This document shows positions 1-13,900 of a stretch of DNA of 64,000 bases, piece after piece. The notes under the pieces were generated by a model. That model worked only from the letters and a program-made list of their open reading frames with translations. It made no database searches and was not told the DNA's origin. The translations under genes and the position numbers were made by a program. The stretch spans positions 8,990,001 to 9,054,000 of the forward strand of contig NC_079889.1 in assembly GCF_029227915.1 (NCBI RefSeq). The letters are read 5' to 3'. The stretch comes from Hydractinia symbiolongicarpus. Lineage: Eukaryota > Cnidaria > Hydrozoa > Anthoathecata > Hydractiniidae. Positions within the stretch are counted from its first letter, which is position 1; each line of letters starts with the position of its first letter.

Positions 1-379
1 CAAAAGCCATGTTCAAAATCACATGAAGCTAAAACAGAATATAATGAAATTGATGAACTGAAATATAATACTTTTTGATTATGTTTTTTGCCCCCCCCCC
101 CCCTCCCCTCCTCCAATAGATGAAATAGTTTGTGAAGTATTTCACAATCTATGGTTTCTTAAATTGAAAAAAAATGAAATACTAGTTTTTGTGCCTTTGG
201 TAAATGAGGTATGCTTCAAATCGCAAAAAAAAGCCTTTTATGATCAGATTATGCCTAAAATCCTCGTCAAATTATTCAAACTTGAAAATTAGGTTGAGTC
301 TCTTAAGTATTATTTTTATCTCAGCAAATCCTTCACTGTATGTTAAAACTGTAGATCAATTGTTGCGAAAACGACATAC

Positions 380-1907
380 CTGAGAGAGGACAAGCATCGT
401 CAACAATTTCAACATCGTCGATTGAAATGTCTCCCTTGTAGTCAACACCACGAACACCTTCAATGACAGCCTTTAAGAAACAAAACAATTATCTAGATTT
501 GTCACAGCAGATTACACATCCTCACAAAATAATAAACATGTGGAAAAGAAAAATGGGGTAACAAAAGCGGTAACACTATTACCTGGTAATCAAGATTCGA
601 TGTTAAGTCAACTTGTGCAAATCTCCAGAAATTACCATTGTCCCCTACTCTGGTCCATACTTTGGTCAATGTTCCCCCACTTTTAGTGTAAACATTCAGT
701 GCTTTGATGTGAGGACCATACATGTGGAACCAAAATTTTAAACAATGGGGATGACCAGCACTTCTGTCGGAGTGGATAACCGGACTCAAGATTCTCGCTT
801 TATCTCCATTCTTTCTTGGGTAGGAAGCTTCCATAAACAAATATGATCCTGTACCTGAATTGATTTAATGGTATGAATGTTGTAATATTTTTTAAATAAG
901 CCAATTGTAAATAAAAAATCCTTTTCCTGCTATTTTTACACTTAAGAGAAATGCTTAGTAGAAATAGAAACATAAAAAGAATTGTTCATTGCTTTGCAAT
1001 GTTAAAAAATAATAAAATTTGTGACACTTTTTAAGCAAAAGACATTATATTCGTCTTTTAGATTACTTGGAACGTTTTTTATGTAAAAGCGTGTCTTTTT
1101 TGTTCATGTTACTTTAAAGCCACTAGATTTTGTAGGAATAAATTTTGCAGATTTTACTGTTTTTGCATGTTTTACACAATTTAGTCCACTCTAGATGCAA
1201 AAATTCAGTTATGCTGAAAATTTATTTGTCTTATATTTTTCCATTCAGACACACAGACAGTGCTTTTAACGAACCATGAGACATGTTATTAGGACAATGC
1301 AAGATAAGTTTAATGACAAATAAGATTGAAACACTAATTTATTTATTTCTTTATTGTTATTTACGTTTTATAAAATCTTTTTCTTTAGCAATATCTGATA
1401 CTTTCTTTCTTTAAAGTGCCCTCTAATTTTCTAGTCAACAGAAAAATTTAATTCCTGAAGAAAGTACATCATCCATGCAATTTAGTGATTTTAAGTCGAT
1501 GTGATAATTGGGCACTGGTACTGTAATAAATTTAATTACATCATATGTAATGTCTGTGAGCAAGATTCTCCATATTCCAAATTTTTTTTAATAAGTTAAA
1601 TAAAAGATGGATATAGGTAAAATCAAAGTATGTTAAACTATGAGGGTGATTATTTGAAATCAATTAGCCAATATGATCTAAAAGTCTAGTTATATGTTGT
1701 TTCAATGTTTCAATTGATCCCAAATTCTTTACCTACATGAAACTACGAAGATAAACTTACTATTTTTAATTGTATGATCTGCACTTGGTCCAGTACCACT
1801 TGATGATGTATGGCCTTGTTGTACTGTCCAATTGAAGTTATCAGTGCCGTCTTGTACCCACTGACATAACGTTTTTTGTTCATAGTTGCATGAATAAACT
1901 GTTGGTG
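380..1907 (-). CDS. MAM domain 10 (exons 31-33)
   Basis: Exon 31 (1761-1907) contains [18 protein letters not shown] and [11 protein letters not shown]. Exon 32 (583-854) contains [14 protein letters not shown] and [10 protein letters not shown]. Exon 33 (380-470) contains Y-K-G-D-I-S-I-D-D, the last cysteine, and ends in phase 1 at a GTATGT donor, so more exons follow outside the window. The intron 855-1760 shows no inserted module. Positions 1-379 are intron, with a poly-C tract at about 91-103. Confidence 0.9.
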
Positions 1908-4900
1908 CTATAATGAAAACGAAGATAAACATTTGGTACATTGAAAAAATAGCTTATAAACCGTTTATGCAGTCATTACAGGAAAATAGTTTCGCCCATA
2001 ATATCACATTGACATTCTTGGAGTGGACACATAGAAGATGAAGTGTAAAATTCGTTAACGTGACAACTAAAATTGATTTCTTAACTGCATTTAAAAACCA
2101 TTAAAACAATATATGTCAAAGTGGGAAACTTCTCTTGCAATGCAATATTACTTAACAGTAGTAAGAAAACAGTACTAACAAAAAACACCTATCGCTCACG
2201 CAGAATATATGCTATTTTAACAATTAGAAAATTAGAAGACGAAAAAATATGATGCCAAATAACCAGTTGTTAGGCCTTGTTATTTGAAAGTGATACATAC
2301 ATTGGTGCGTCTCAAACCTAATCTACAACAACCAGTGATTTTTAAGTTAGTTAAAATGCTATTTTATTAAAACAAGTAATAAATAAGAACAGATTTATAT
2401 ACCTGCTGTTGTAGGAGGTAATGTAGGCTTGGGTGTTGTTTTAAATTTTGGGTCAGCATTCTTTGGTTGGACTGGACATCTACGGATGGAATAGACAATA
2501 TCATCCAATGCAATATCGCCTGTGCTTCCACCACCATGAATTGCTTCAAACACCATCTGTTAATTGATGATAACATATTTATACAAAAATTGAAAAAAGA
2601 ATCTCCAAGGTGTGAGCAAGCAAAATTCAAAACACAACTTAAAAATGCTTCATAAAAATCACCATTAGTCTGTAAAAAAGGTTTATGGTTTTTTTTAGGT
2701 TTTCGATCGTTGTACATATCCCAAACATCGCTATTTTTGCATCCTCAGCACAAAGCAGTAACAAGGTTACCATTTTGAACAAAATATAGGTATTAATTAT
2801 ATCTTTTTACTAAGATTACCTAAGCACTGTTATTAAAAAGAACTAGAGTAACTTCTTTTGTTTTTACTTCATGTTACCAAAACCTCTCTATTGACATTAC
2901 TTTCATATTATTCACATGCATTAAATAGAATTTTAAGATATTTCTTCAGCCAATGCTTACATTTCATTACAAACAGTTTCAAAGTAATGATCACTTAATT
3001 AGCACATTTGCATTACATTAAATCAAAGCCTCCTAAATCCTAAAAGACTTACTGACCTGATAATCCAATTTGCTATACATTGGTGCAGATGCAAAACGCC
3101 ATCCACTGCCTTGATTACCGGATAACGACCATACTAAATTCTCTTGCGCCTTTCCGGGACCGGTTTTGATGTAAAGATTTAATGTACCAATGCTTGCACC
3201 TTTCATGTTATACCAAAATCGCAAGCAGTAGGGAATAAATGAGACATAATGCTTTCCAATTTGTTCAGAAACCAAGCGAGCTACATCGCCTTTTTTACGA
3301 GGACTAGATGCTTCTATAAAGATGTATTTTCCTACAAAAAAACTATGGGATGTTAGCATAGTAATAAATTAAGTAGCAGCTACATGGACAACTATATGTG
3401 AATGATACTGAATATCTACAATGAGGTTTAAAGATGTTATTACTGCAAGATTAGTGTTTCTTATAGTTTTATGTTTTGGATTTTTTCCATGCAAAAATAT
3501 TTAAGCACCAAATAATTCTGCTTTACATCTCAAGTTATTTCATAAATAATAAGATTATAAATTACATTTAGTAACACGTACGTGATATATACTGATAATT
3601 ATCAAAAAAAATTATTAAATCTTTCTTTTTAGATTATAGAATTCATGCATTACCAGCAAAAAAGAACTTATATCCTTGTTACAAATACATAGGAAAATTA
3701 GCACTAAAATATTGTCCGTCAAAAAATATTTTGAAATTTACTGGAAAAGGACTGGTAATCACAAACAATCAGTACTCACTTACGACAACTACGCATATAC
3801 AAAACAAAAATATTACCATCTCCATTTCCTTTTGAATGATCTGTTAATGGTCCAGTTCCCCTTGATGGTGTGTTGCCTTGTCTGATTATCCAATCAAATG
3901 TATCTTCATTTAAGGTGTTTTTCCATGTGCATTTATCATTTTCAAAATCACAAGTAGCTGCAAAAGCAAATGATATATTGAAATGAAACCAAATTCTTAA
4001 GACAGGATTTATAATAACATTGTGATCCCTTCTTACATAATCCACAGATTTTGTGTTTACATAGGACGATATTGCATGTGACACACCTATACACAAGCAA
4101 ATAGAGCTTTAAAGCACAATAAAAAATAGTGGATTACCTGCTCTATTACATGGCCCATCAAACATTTTAAAATCATCTAAAGCTATATCACCAGTATAGC
4201 TGGTTCCACGCATTGCTTCAAATATTAACTAAAAGAAAAAGACTATGTTATTTCAAGTATTTGAATTGAGTTCATCCGTTTCAGCAATAAAATACTGCTA
4301 ACACTGACACAACCTCCAACAATAATGATTGAATGTTGTAATTCAGAATCTCTTGTTTCACATCAAACTTGTCTGATTATGAAATGCACGTACCTTATAG
4401 GAGGACTGACTGGAGATAGCGATTTGACCAATTGTCCATTTGTTACCTTGATTTGTCTTTCTTGTCCAACTTGGTCTACCTTTTGTTTGTCCAGCCTTTT
4501 GCACGTAAAGATTCAGTTCACCAATTGAAGACCCATACATATGGTACCAAAACTGAAAGCATTGGCCATTTGATTTCGAATTTCCTGGGTAGTTGGGTGA
4601 TACAAGTCGTGCAATGGACTTAGGTTTAAATCTTCCTGAGGTCTCAATGAAGACATACTTTCCTGAAAATATAATTTATCTTACTCGTTCTTTACAGGAT
4701 TCAATCATTTTTTACTAAAAAATTCCTACAGTACAATCAAAACTAAGAGCACTGTTTTAATATTGATAACTTCGTTCACTATAGAACATCAATGCATTAA
4801 TTTTAATGCTATTTGCTCACTTAGAAGGACATAGGCATTTCTAGGCATCTGTGGACACTATGGTTATACTTAGTAATAATTTAATTAAATGCTAGTAAAA

Positions 4901-7900
4901 TTTAAAAATGATTGGTTCAATGTATCTCTTATGTGAATTGTAAAGAAAAGCTGTTTTAGGGTTAGCTAATTTTGAATTTTATTTGTTACAAATATTTACT
5001 CGCTTGTTTGCTTATTTGTTTCTTTGTCTACTTCTTTTGTTTCTTTATTAACATCATTATGATACCCTTTTGATAATGGCTTTGCATACCGCCTTACACA
5101 GCACTCGTAAAACAAGCAAAAAACCAATCAAATCATCAGCATCTCTATACTGAAAAAGTCTTCGTATCAGTCAGGTAAACATACCTTTATCATCATTGTA
5201 TGTGTGATCAGTAGATGGACCTGTATTCACAGATGAAGTTTTACCCTGACCAATGCTCCAATCAAATTGATCATCTTTCGCGTTCGTCCAACCGCACATA
5301 ATTGGGTTTGTTTCTTCGAATGAACATTCCACTAAAAATATAAAAAAATATATAATATAAAATAAAAATATAAAAACAAAACACATACAAAAACCAAGAA
5401 TTAGCCTGTAGGTGTTAAGTCGATGCATGAAGAAATGTTACATCAACGAAACATTTTTTTGGCTTATTAATTTGTCAGCTCAGTATGCATTTTAAAATTT
5501 TAAAATAAATAAACGTGTTTGCATGCATAGCAATTTATTCAACAAAATATTAATAATCACAGGCCTCTATTAGTCAACTCCACTAACAATGGCACAATTA
5601 CTAATCACCCCATTGCAACAAAAACTTTACTGTACTTACATGGTCCTTGGCAAGCTCCCTTTGTGACTTGAATATCATCAATAGAAATATCTCCTTGATA
5701 TCCATTACCTCGAATAGCTTCAATTACGTACTGCAATACAGAAAAGGTGAAATACAACCATGATACAAACACAAAAGAGCAATATGTAGAGAAATTAAAA
5801 TAGTTGCCTTGTTTAAACTCGGAAAGTTCACATGAACATCATACCTGATTGTCATAAAATGTAAAAATAAAACCTATATGTTTAGTTCCATAAATTCTTT
5901 TCTGGTAAAAACTTCGCATTAAGAACTTTACTTCACCCAACTAAATGCAATTGGCAAACCATACCTGATATGAGCCTTTGTAATTCATATAAACATGAGC
6001 TGCTCTCCACTGGTCTCCATGTGAACCATACTTCGACCAAATAGGAGTACCTAATGGTCCATTTGGATTTTTGACATAAACATTTAATTTGTTTACGTGG
6101 GCTCCATACATGTGATACCAGAAATTCAAGCATTGACCAGTTGAAGTGGGAGGAGATAAAAGGCGTGCTGTGTCATTTTGTTTTCGTGGCTTTGATGTTT
6201 CAATAAAAGCATACCATCCCATTGCTGAAAGAAACGAATCAACAAATTACTAATTAGCGTTTAGCTTTGTTTCAATATATTAGATGAATGGATTGAGGGA
6301 TGTAAATATCACCACTTGGATGAAGTCAAAAGAAAATAGTTCTTAAACAAATTAGTCTGGATAATTTTAATGGTCGTTTTCCTGTCACAAGTTTCATTTA
6401 GACTGTGTCTGTGAGAGTAAGGTAAATTTCATAATGCATTTGTATACAGTGTATTACACGTACTGTCTTGTTTCTATCCTTTAAAAGAAAACAATTTGAC
6501 TAAAAAACGAAATTCAATGAAAAGCTTTTTACGAAATATGAATTTTGTAAAAACTGAATTATCTATGATGAATTGTCTCATCAACACGTAACATCATAAA
6601 AAAAAGTCGAATTTGAGATTAAGCGACGCCTTATAAATACATCTTAAAATGAGATAAACAATACAAAATATATGTCTTCAATACATGACAACATTAAAGT
6701 CAATGTTACATACTTGGAACAAACACAAACTGTTTAGATTTCTTTGAGCATTCTTTGTAAACAACAAGATATTGATTATTCGGTGGATTGTAACTACCAA
6801 GATAAGGTGAGATGCACATTTTTGTAGGTTGATGCTGAAATGCACCGTTAGCTAGCATAGTCCACTTTTCGTTGCACGATGATGATAGACCAATCTTAGG
6901 AAAAAGCGTATTTTTAGTCAAAAAGGTTTTATGTCAGAATTCGATTACGTTATTTTTGAACATCACACAAAATTCTATGATTTAAATTATTTGAAGTTAA
7001 AACACAGTTAGCACAGTGAAAATATACGACAATTTAGCACTTGAAAGTAAGAATAAATAATAAAAATAAATTTGTCACCTTTGCACCCGATGTTGCTGAC
7101 TGTCCACCAACGACTGCAATGCACATCTTCCACATTGTCATCTTAAATGAACCATCAGGTTGAAGAACAAACTCAAGGCGATCTTGTCCACATCCATTAT
7201 AAACAACAAGAGGTTGCATTTCTTTTGGTTTTTTAAAGGCACCATTTAAAACATGAATGCATTTACCACCAGAATGTTTAATCGAACCAGGACCTTGTCT
7301 CTGGACAGCTCCTAAATACCCATTAGATCATGTCAATTTTTAAAGAATTACCTACTGATTCTAAAGACAATAGCATCTTGAAACTGCTGCAAGTACAAGC
7401 AGAGAAAAAATAGTGGTACTCAATCTTGGTTACAAAAACATGCTTGCACTATAAAACAATTATAAAGAAATTGATTACATAATGTCGTGTGAAACAATAA
7501 AAAATAAAACTATGCATACCTCTTCCAAATGTGTGATCTCCAGAAGGACCTGTTCCTACAGAATCTGTAAAACCTTGCTTTCGTGTCCAGTTAAATACAT
7601 CACTTGAATCTTGTTGAAGAGAGCACCAATCTTTTTCAAAATTGCAGCCTAGTGTTGAGGGTGCTAAAACAAATACAGTGTGAGACTTCAGATCTTGATA
7701 AATCAATATGCGAGGGGAACGTGCAACACAAATTTTCCATTAACCAAAGATTAAAATCTAATAAAATTTCCTGTGTTTAATGTGTGAAAATATGGTAGGA
7801 AGAGATGAGGTTCAATCAAAGTAAAGAGCACATTATTTTCCAAAAAAGCTTTTCTTTGAGGTCAATTCAGACTTAGCTGGCTAAAAGGTGGATACAAAAA

Positions 7901-10900
7901 ACATCATGCACAACTAACTTTAGGGTCAATGTAAAATTTAATTAAATACCAATAGTTGTTGGACGTGTTTGTGGCAAAGGAGTAGTTGGTTTTGGTGTTC
8001 CCTTGCCATTCGGATCAGCCTCTGGTGGTTGAATTGAGCAGGCTAAGTTTGTATATTGAATATCATCAATGGCTATATCTCCCTTGTAACTTTTTCCGGC
8101 AATTCCTTTAAACATTATCTATAAAATATATCAAGTTGTATTAAACACAACAAAACACAACAGTAATCTAAGTACATAGAAAAGGTTAATGCAAACAGTT
8201 AATCAAGAAAAAATCTTAATAGCAGTGATATTAAATCAAAAAGAAAAAAGAAGCAAGCACACACTGAGCTAGAAAACATGAAACAAGAATGTGGATAAAT
8301 CAGCCTTTTCCTTTCTGTCGACTTATGTTGGAATTAACAGGTAACTGGCTTTGAAGGAAATGCCAAACAGTTCTCGACAACAAAACTTAGCTTACCACAT
8401 GATCAGCATCCATGCTGATTGGAACACGACCTGGTTTCCATGGGGATGTTTCAGAGTTGTGTTGTTGACCAGTCAAATTCCAGATTAAAGTCTCTGGTTG
8501 GGACCCTGAAAATACTTTGTAAACAACTTGTAGGGTTCCGATGTCAGCGCCAAACATGTGATACCAAAAGTTTAAGCATCGTGGCTTTCCGCCAACTGAA
8601 TTAAATTGTTGACTCATTAAAATGGCTGTATCACCTTGTTTGATTGGACTAGATACCTCTAAGTACACATATGAACCTAAAAGAAAAAACACGAAACAGG
8701 AGTCAACTTGGTTTTCCCTCTTGTTTTGTTTCAAAGCAGGAACATTACTTTGCCTTTTCATGACTAACTCACAACACTTTTAATAGGTCAATCTTGTCTT
8801 GTACTGTGTTGATTCTAATCTCTTTTTAATGGTTTTAAAGATTCATTAAAATTCTGCCTAATACCACTTACTTTTTTACTACTTAATAGCAAGTTAGTTT
8901 TAAATTTCAGGCCTATTCATTATTACCTATTCATGCTGAATTTTCACTTACCATTAGAGTTGCCAAGAGTATGATCAAACTTTGGACCAGTAAAGGATGA
9001 TGGCGTACCAGCACTTCCAACTATCCAATCAAATGTGTCACTTTTAACATTTCTGTAGGAGCACATACCGTTTTCAAAGTCACAAAATCCTAAAAAAATA
9101 AACCGCAAAAGTAAATCGATAAGTAAGTAAGAAATACAATAACAATTAAAAAAATAATTTCATGTTGGGGAAATGAATATATCAAGAAAGCGTCCTGGCT
9201 TGTTTGGTGATTAAAACAATAAATGCAAAGCAATTTTTCTATATATTTTTATTTCTTTATCTTTGTTTTTCTTACAATATAATTACATTAATGACTTATT
9301 ACTTTGATTGTACCACAATGTTTAGATTGTAAACGGGACTAGAAAAGCTGTTGAAAACGCTACAAAAACGTTAACAGTAAGTAATCTAATAATTTCTATA
9401 ATATCATGTACTTAATGACAATGACATCATAAAGACAACTGGTTCTATTACAAGCAAAAATTTTAAATTGTAATTAAAGCGTACTTTTTAAAAAGGATTT
9501 TTTTTCACCGAAAAAGTTGTTCTAGGTTAAGGTGTCATAGTTGGCACATTTGTGAATTCTATTTTTGTAAGTCTTTTTTGTGTGCGGGGGGGGATATTAG
9601 CCAATATAGGTGCATTTTTAGAAAATAGACATAGATATAATCACAATTTTGGGATTATATCTATGAGCTTTAACAACGTTATCAGAACAGAGGGTGTATC
9701 ACAAGTTGTCATTCCTAAATCGTAACTTGCCATTCCTAAATTCAAATGTTACGTTTACGTTAATACGCATCAAGTCACTTTTATATGAACATGGGAAAAT
9801 TTTAACATCTACCATTTGTGAGAGGTTTTTATAATAACCTATTATTTTAAGATCTGTCAGTTGGTAATGAAAAAATATTCACTAATTACTTGTAAGCATC
9901 AGAATTTAAGACTAACCTCCATGCAAACTCTAGCCTGTACAAACAGTGCTATCACAAATAAATATATTTGCTATACCTGGTGCTGCACAAGGTCCATTTG
10001 ATAGTTTGATATCATCTATAGCTATGTCACTTCGAAACCCTGAACCAATTTTGCCTTCAAATGCAATCTAAAGTAAAAAGATTGCATTTTTCCCAGTAAT
10101 AAAGAAACATAGATTTTAACACCATACCTTTTTTAACGAAAAGAAATATAGGAGGAATGTTTTGTGGCAAAATACTTTTTGTTACCAATAGTCAGTATAA
10201 AGCCATAGAAAATCATGTACTTTATAAAAATAGTGTGGAAGGAAATATAATAATACGAAAGTTTGGTTTGATTAGAGTTGTCTCCTATTTTGGGAAAAAA
10301 TGTTTCAAACAAGCATGAGAATGGTATTTAAATTACATGTAAATAATTCTACCTGAAAAGTGTCTGTGGATGAAATTGTCTTTGTTGCTATTTTCCACAC
10401 ATTCCCTTTGTCTCCAGACTCAGACCAAATAGGTATTTTTTGTAGCACATTTCTCACTTTTAAAAATACTGACAGAGTACCCATATCAGCACCATACATG
10501 TGATACCAAAATTGTAAACATTGGCCTTGGGTTGCAGCATTGACAGGGCTAAGAATACGAGCTTTGTCGCCATTTTTTTTGTTACTTGCTTCAGTAAACA
10601 TGTAAAAGCCATTACCAGATTGTAGTGTGTGATCATTAGTTGGACCAGTTTCTAAGCAAAATTAATGACAACATTTTTTTAACAAAATTATTCATTTAAT
10701 AATTAGTAATATTTACATTTAAGTTTTGGTTAGAGAATCTAAACAACTGATTTTTTTATGTTTTTTGGTACAAATGATTGAACAAAAATTACGTTCATGC
10801 TAAAGGCAAAACTTTATCATTACTTAACCTTGTATCACGTAGCCCTGAAAAAAACGGAAGGCGAAGTTACGAGTTTTTCATGATGTACACTTGAAGAAAA

Positions 10901-13900
10901 AATTTTAAAAAAAACACTGCATTAAAAATTAGGTGCTGAACCTTAGAGATTCTACCAGAATTTGTATATAAAAGATTATTCTGTTTTATAACCCCTTGCA
11001 AGACATAATTTAAAAGCCCCTACATGTGCTAAGAGTGTGGAAATGGTAAAAATTAAGTTTTTACTGAAAGCATAGTTGAGCTGTAAGGACAAAGTAGCTG
11101 CAATAAGAGATTTGACTGCAAAACTACAAAACAGATATAGTCTGACTCGTCATACAGGGTCGTTGGACTGTGCTAAAATACAGTAATATCAACTGAGAAT
11201 CATGCTCAAATCAACAGAAACAGCACCCACAATGTAAATACATTGTAAACATGAGTTCCGACACAGAAATAAAAGAATTTACAATACAAAAAAATGTTAG
11301 TCGTTTGATAATAGCAAAGGAGAGAAGACTATTATTTACTATAAAATGAATAAGTAAAAACAAATATCATACGAGATGAAGAAGTTGCTCTAGATTGCCA
11401 TGTCCATTGGAATTGCACATCCGAAGATCTATCATCAATGTAACCACACTGGTTGTTTTCAAATGTACATGTTGTAGTAGGTTGTAAACATTTTTTCGTG
11501 CTCACTGAAATATCATCAAGAGCAATATCACCTTGATAAGATTTTCCTACAGTGGCTTCAAACACTGCCTAAAATAATCAAAATACTCAATGTGTAATTT
11601 CAATTGCAATTTTGTAAGTGTAATTCTTATTTAATATAACTGTTTTATAATATAGTAGCCAGAATGTGCCTAGGCTGTTATTTTATATATTAATTCCCTT
11701 GTGTGAGTAAAACTGTTCTCGGTCGTTACGGTTGAAATAATATAATTTTACCCCCCGGTTTACCATGTGTGCGCCGTATCTCATGGAAACAAGTTGTTTA
11801 TCAACTAAAAAAAGAAAACCGAAGCAAAGAAGGTTTTTCAAGTTTTCAAGTCCCAGAATTTTTGTGTTCTGGGACTGAGGTTGTATCCCTTTAGAATATG
11901 ACTGTAATTCGAATCTAAAATGCAAAAAAACAAACTGTTTTTGTCGATTAAATTTAATATGTTGTTGGCAAAAATATTTTTTTAAACAAAGAAAAACGTA
12001 CGATGATAAAACGTCACAAAGAGGACTGGTTGGAAATGCATCAGGTAATTGTAGCTATACATTTTCAATTCATTCTCTTTGGAATGAAGCGAAATTTAGT
12101 AGTCAAAGTAAAAAACTGATTGGAGTTTTATTCAGCCTAGCTAGCTTGCGACCTACTGAGAAAGCGAAATAAAAACAGGTGTGTTGTCTAAATTATTTGA
12201 GAGAGAATTGAATTTTTAGATTTTTTAGCAGTTTCTTTTAAGAGCCAAATTTTTCCTTAAATATTAAGTTTGTTGTTGTGTCTTAAGCCGGAAAATATTT
12301 TCTTTAAGCACTTACTTTGTAAGAATATACTCTGAAAAATGGGTCAGAAGTTTAGAATCTCCTAAGAATATGTCTAAGCTTGATACTTTGTTTTAAATAT
12401 GAAAAAATTTGTATGAATTGATTAGAAGTTTACTTTTTTTATTGTATGTCAAACGAACAGAACTTTTTTGTGTCCAAGCAATGGGCCCTTAGATGTAGTA
12501 GAAATTGCCATTAGCTAGCTATGGTAACTTATAGTATGCTTTATTTTATTAAGGCATTATATATTTTCAGGCCATAGTCATGCTAAGAACATATTGGGAA
12601 TAATGCGGATAGCATTTGTCAAATAATTAAGAACATCGAGGCTGAAACTAAAACACGCTATTCTTTTAAAAACAGCGTGTATATCTTACAGAAAATTTTA
12701 CATACACTGTAAAAAGTAAATTTTCCTTTGTTACTGTTCTTAACACTATCGTGTGATAAACCTAAAACCTAAACTTAAAAAAATCTTTACATCTGTTACA
12801 TTACAATCGTTTGAAATATATTCGATTCTAAATTCGAAAACGCTGCATTGTTATCTTCTTTGATTTTATGCGTGATTTTTTTGATTATAACTTTGGGTCT
12901 GTTAAAACAAACTGTTCTTTTTTCTTCATACAAAATGATTCAAGTTTTTATATTCTCTTTTATGTGTTTTCAACTATTAATTTCTTATATTTTGAGTATA
13001 ACTTGGAAAGGTTGCAGTATGCAATAGACTGAATAACTGATTTTGTATGAGTTACGTGTTGGATTTCTTTTAATGTTTGGTATACTTTTTTTCCTCGGGT
13101 GCTTATAAAATGGCAAAGCAAGTATATAGTTTAAGTGTATTTCGCTTTTTATGTAACGGTTATTAGACACCTTTGATTTTTTTGGACATTTTCCCTTTAT
13201 ATTTCATAATTTTTTCGTTGTTGTTGTTTCACATGCTTATATTATTGGAAGTTTTGTTTCAGCAGGTTATGAAGATAGAATAATGCAGATTGTGAGCAGC
13301 CTCGATCCCAGGGCTTTCTTCTCTTTTTGCCATCCCGTTATAAAAGAGACAAAGAGCCCGGGGTCTAGGTTGAAATGTAAGTTTTGAAAATTCAAATTAC
13401 TGTGTTGTATGTCTTTGTTTGGGATCCATTACATCGGTTTAATGAGAGATTCAGTGGATTCTTCCACGGGAATTCAGCTAGTCTAATATATTATTTATCA
13501 CAACTATAACTTAGATAATTCAAGAGATAAATATAGTTTTCACAATATGTTGCTGTTGCTTTAAATTTAGTTTTGTTTTGTTTGCATCACAATTTCAAGC
13601 AACTAAATGTTAAATGCAATGTAAAACATGCTTCATAAAAAATTATGTACTAACTAAGTGAGAATAATAAAATAATTCTTGACTTGTAAAGATTCATTCC
13701 CTTCTAACCTTCTTTAGATATCCATCCAAAAATCTTATCAATACCACACACAGCCAGTTTACAAAAATTAAACATCAATACAATACAAAAAAAGAACAAT
13801 AAACAAAACAAATGCATTTTCTACCTGAAATCGTTGTCGTCCGATTAATGTTACTTGTCCTTTTATCCATTTATTTCCTTGTGTGCCTGAACGCGACCAC

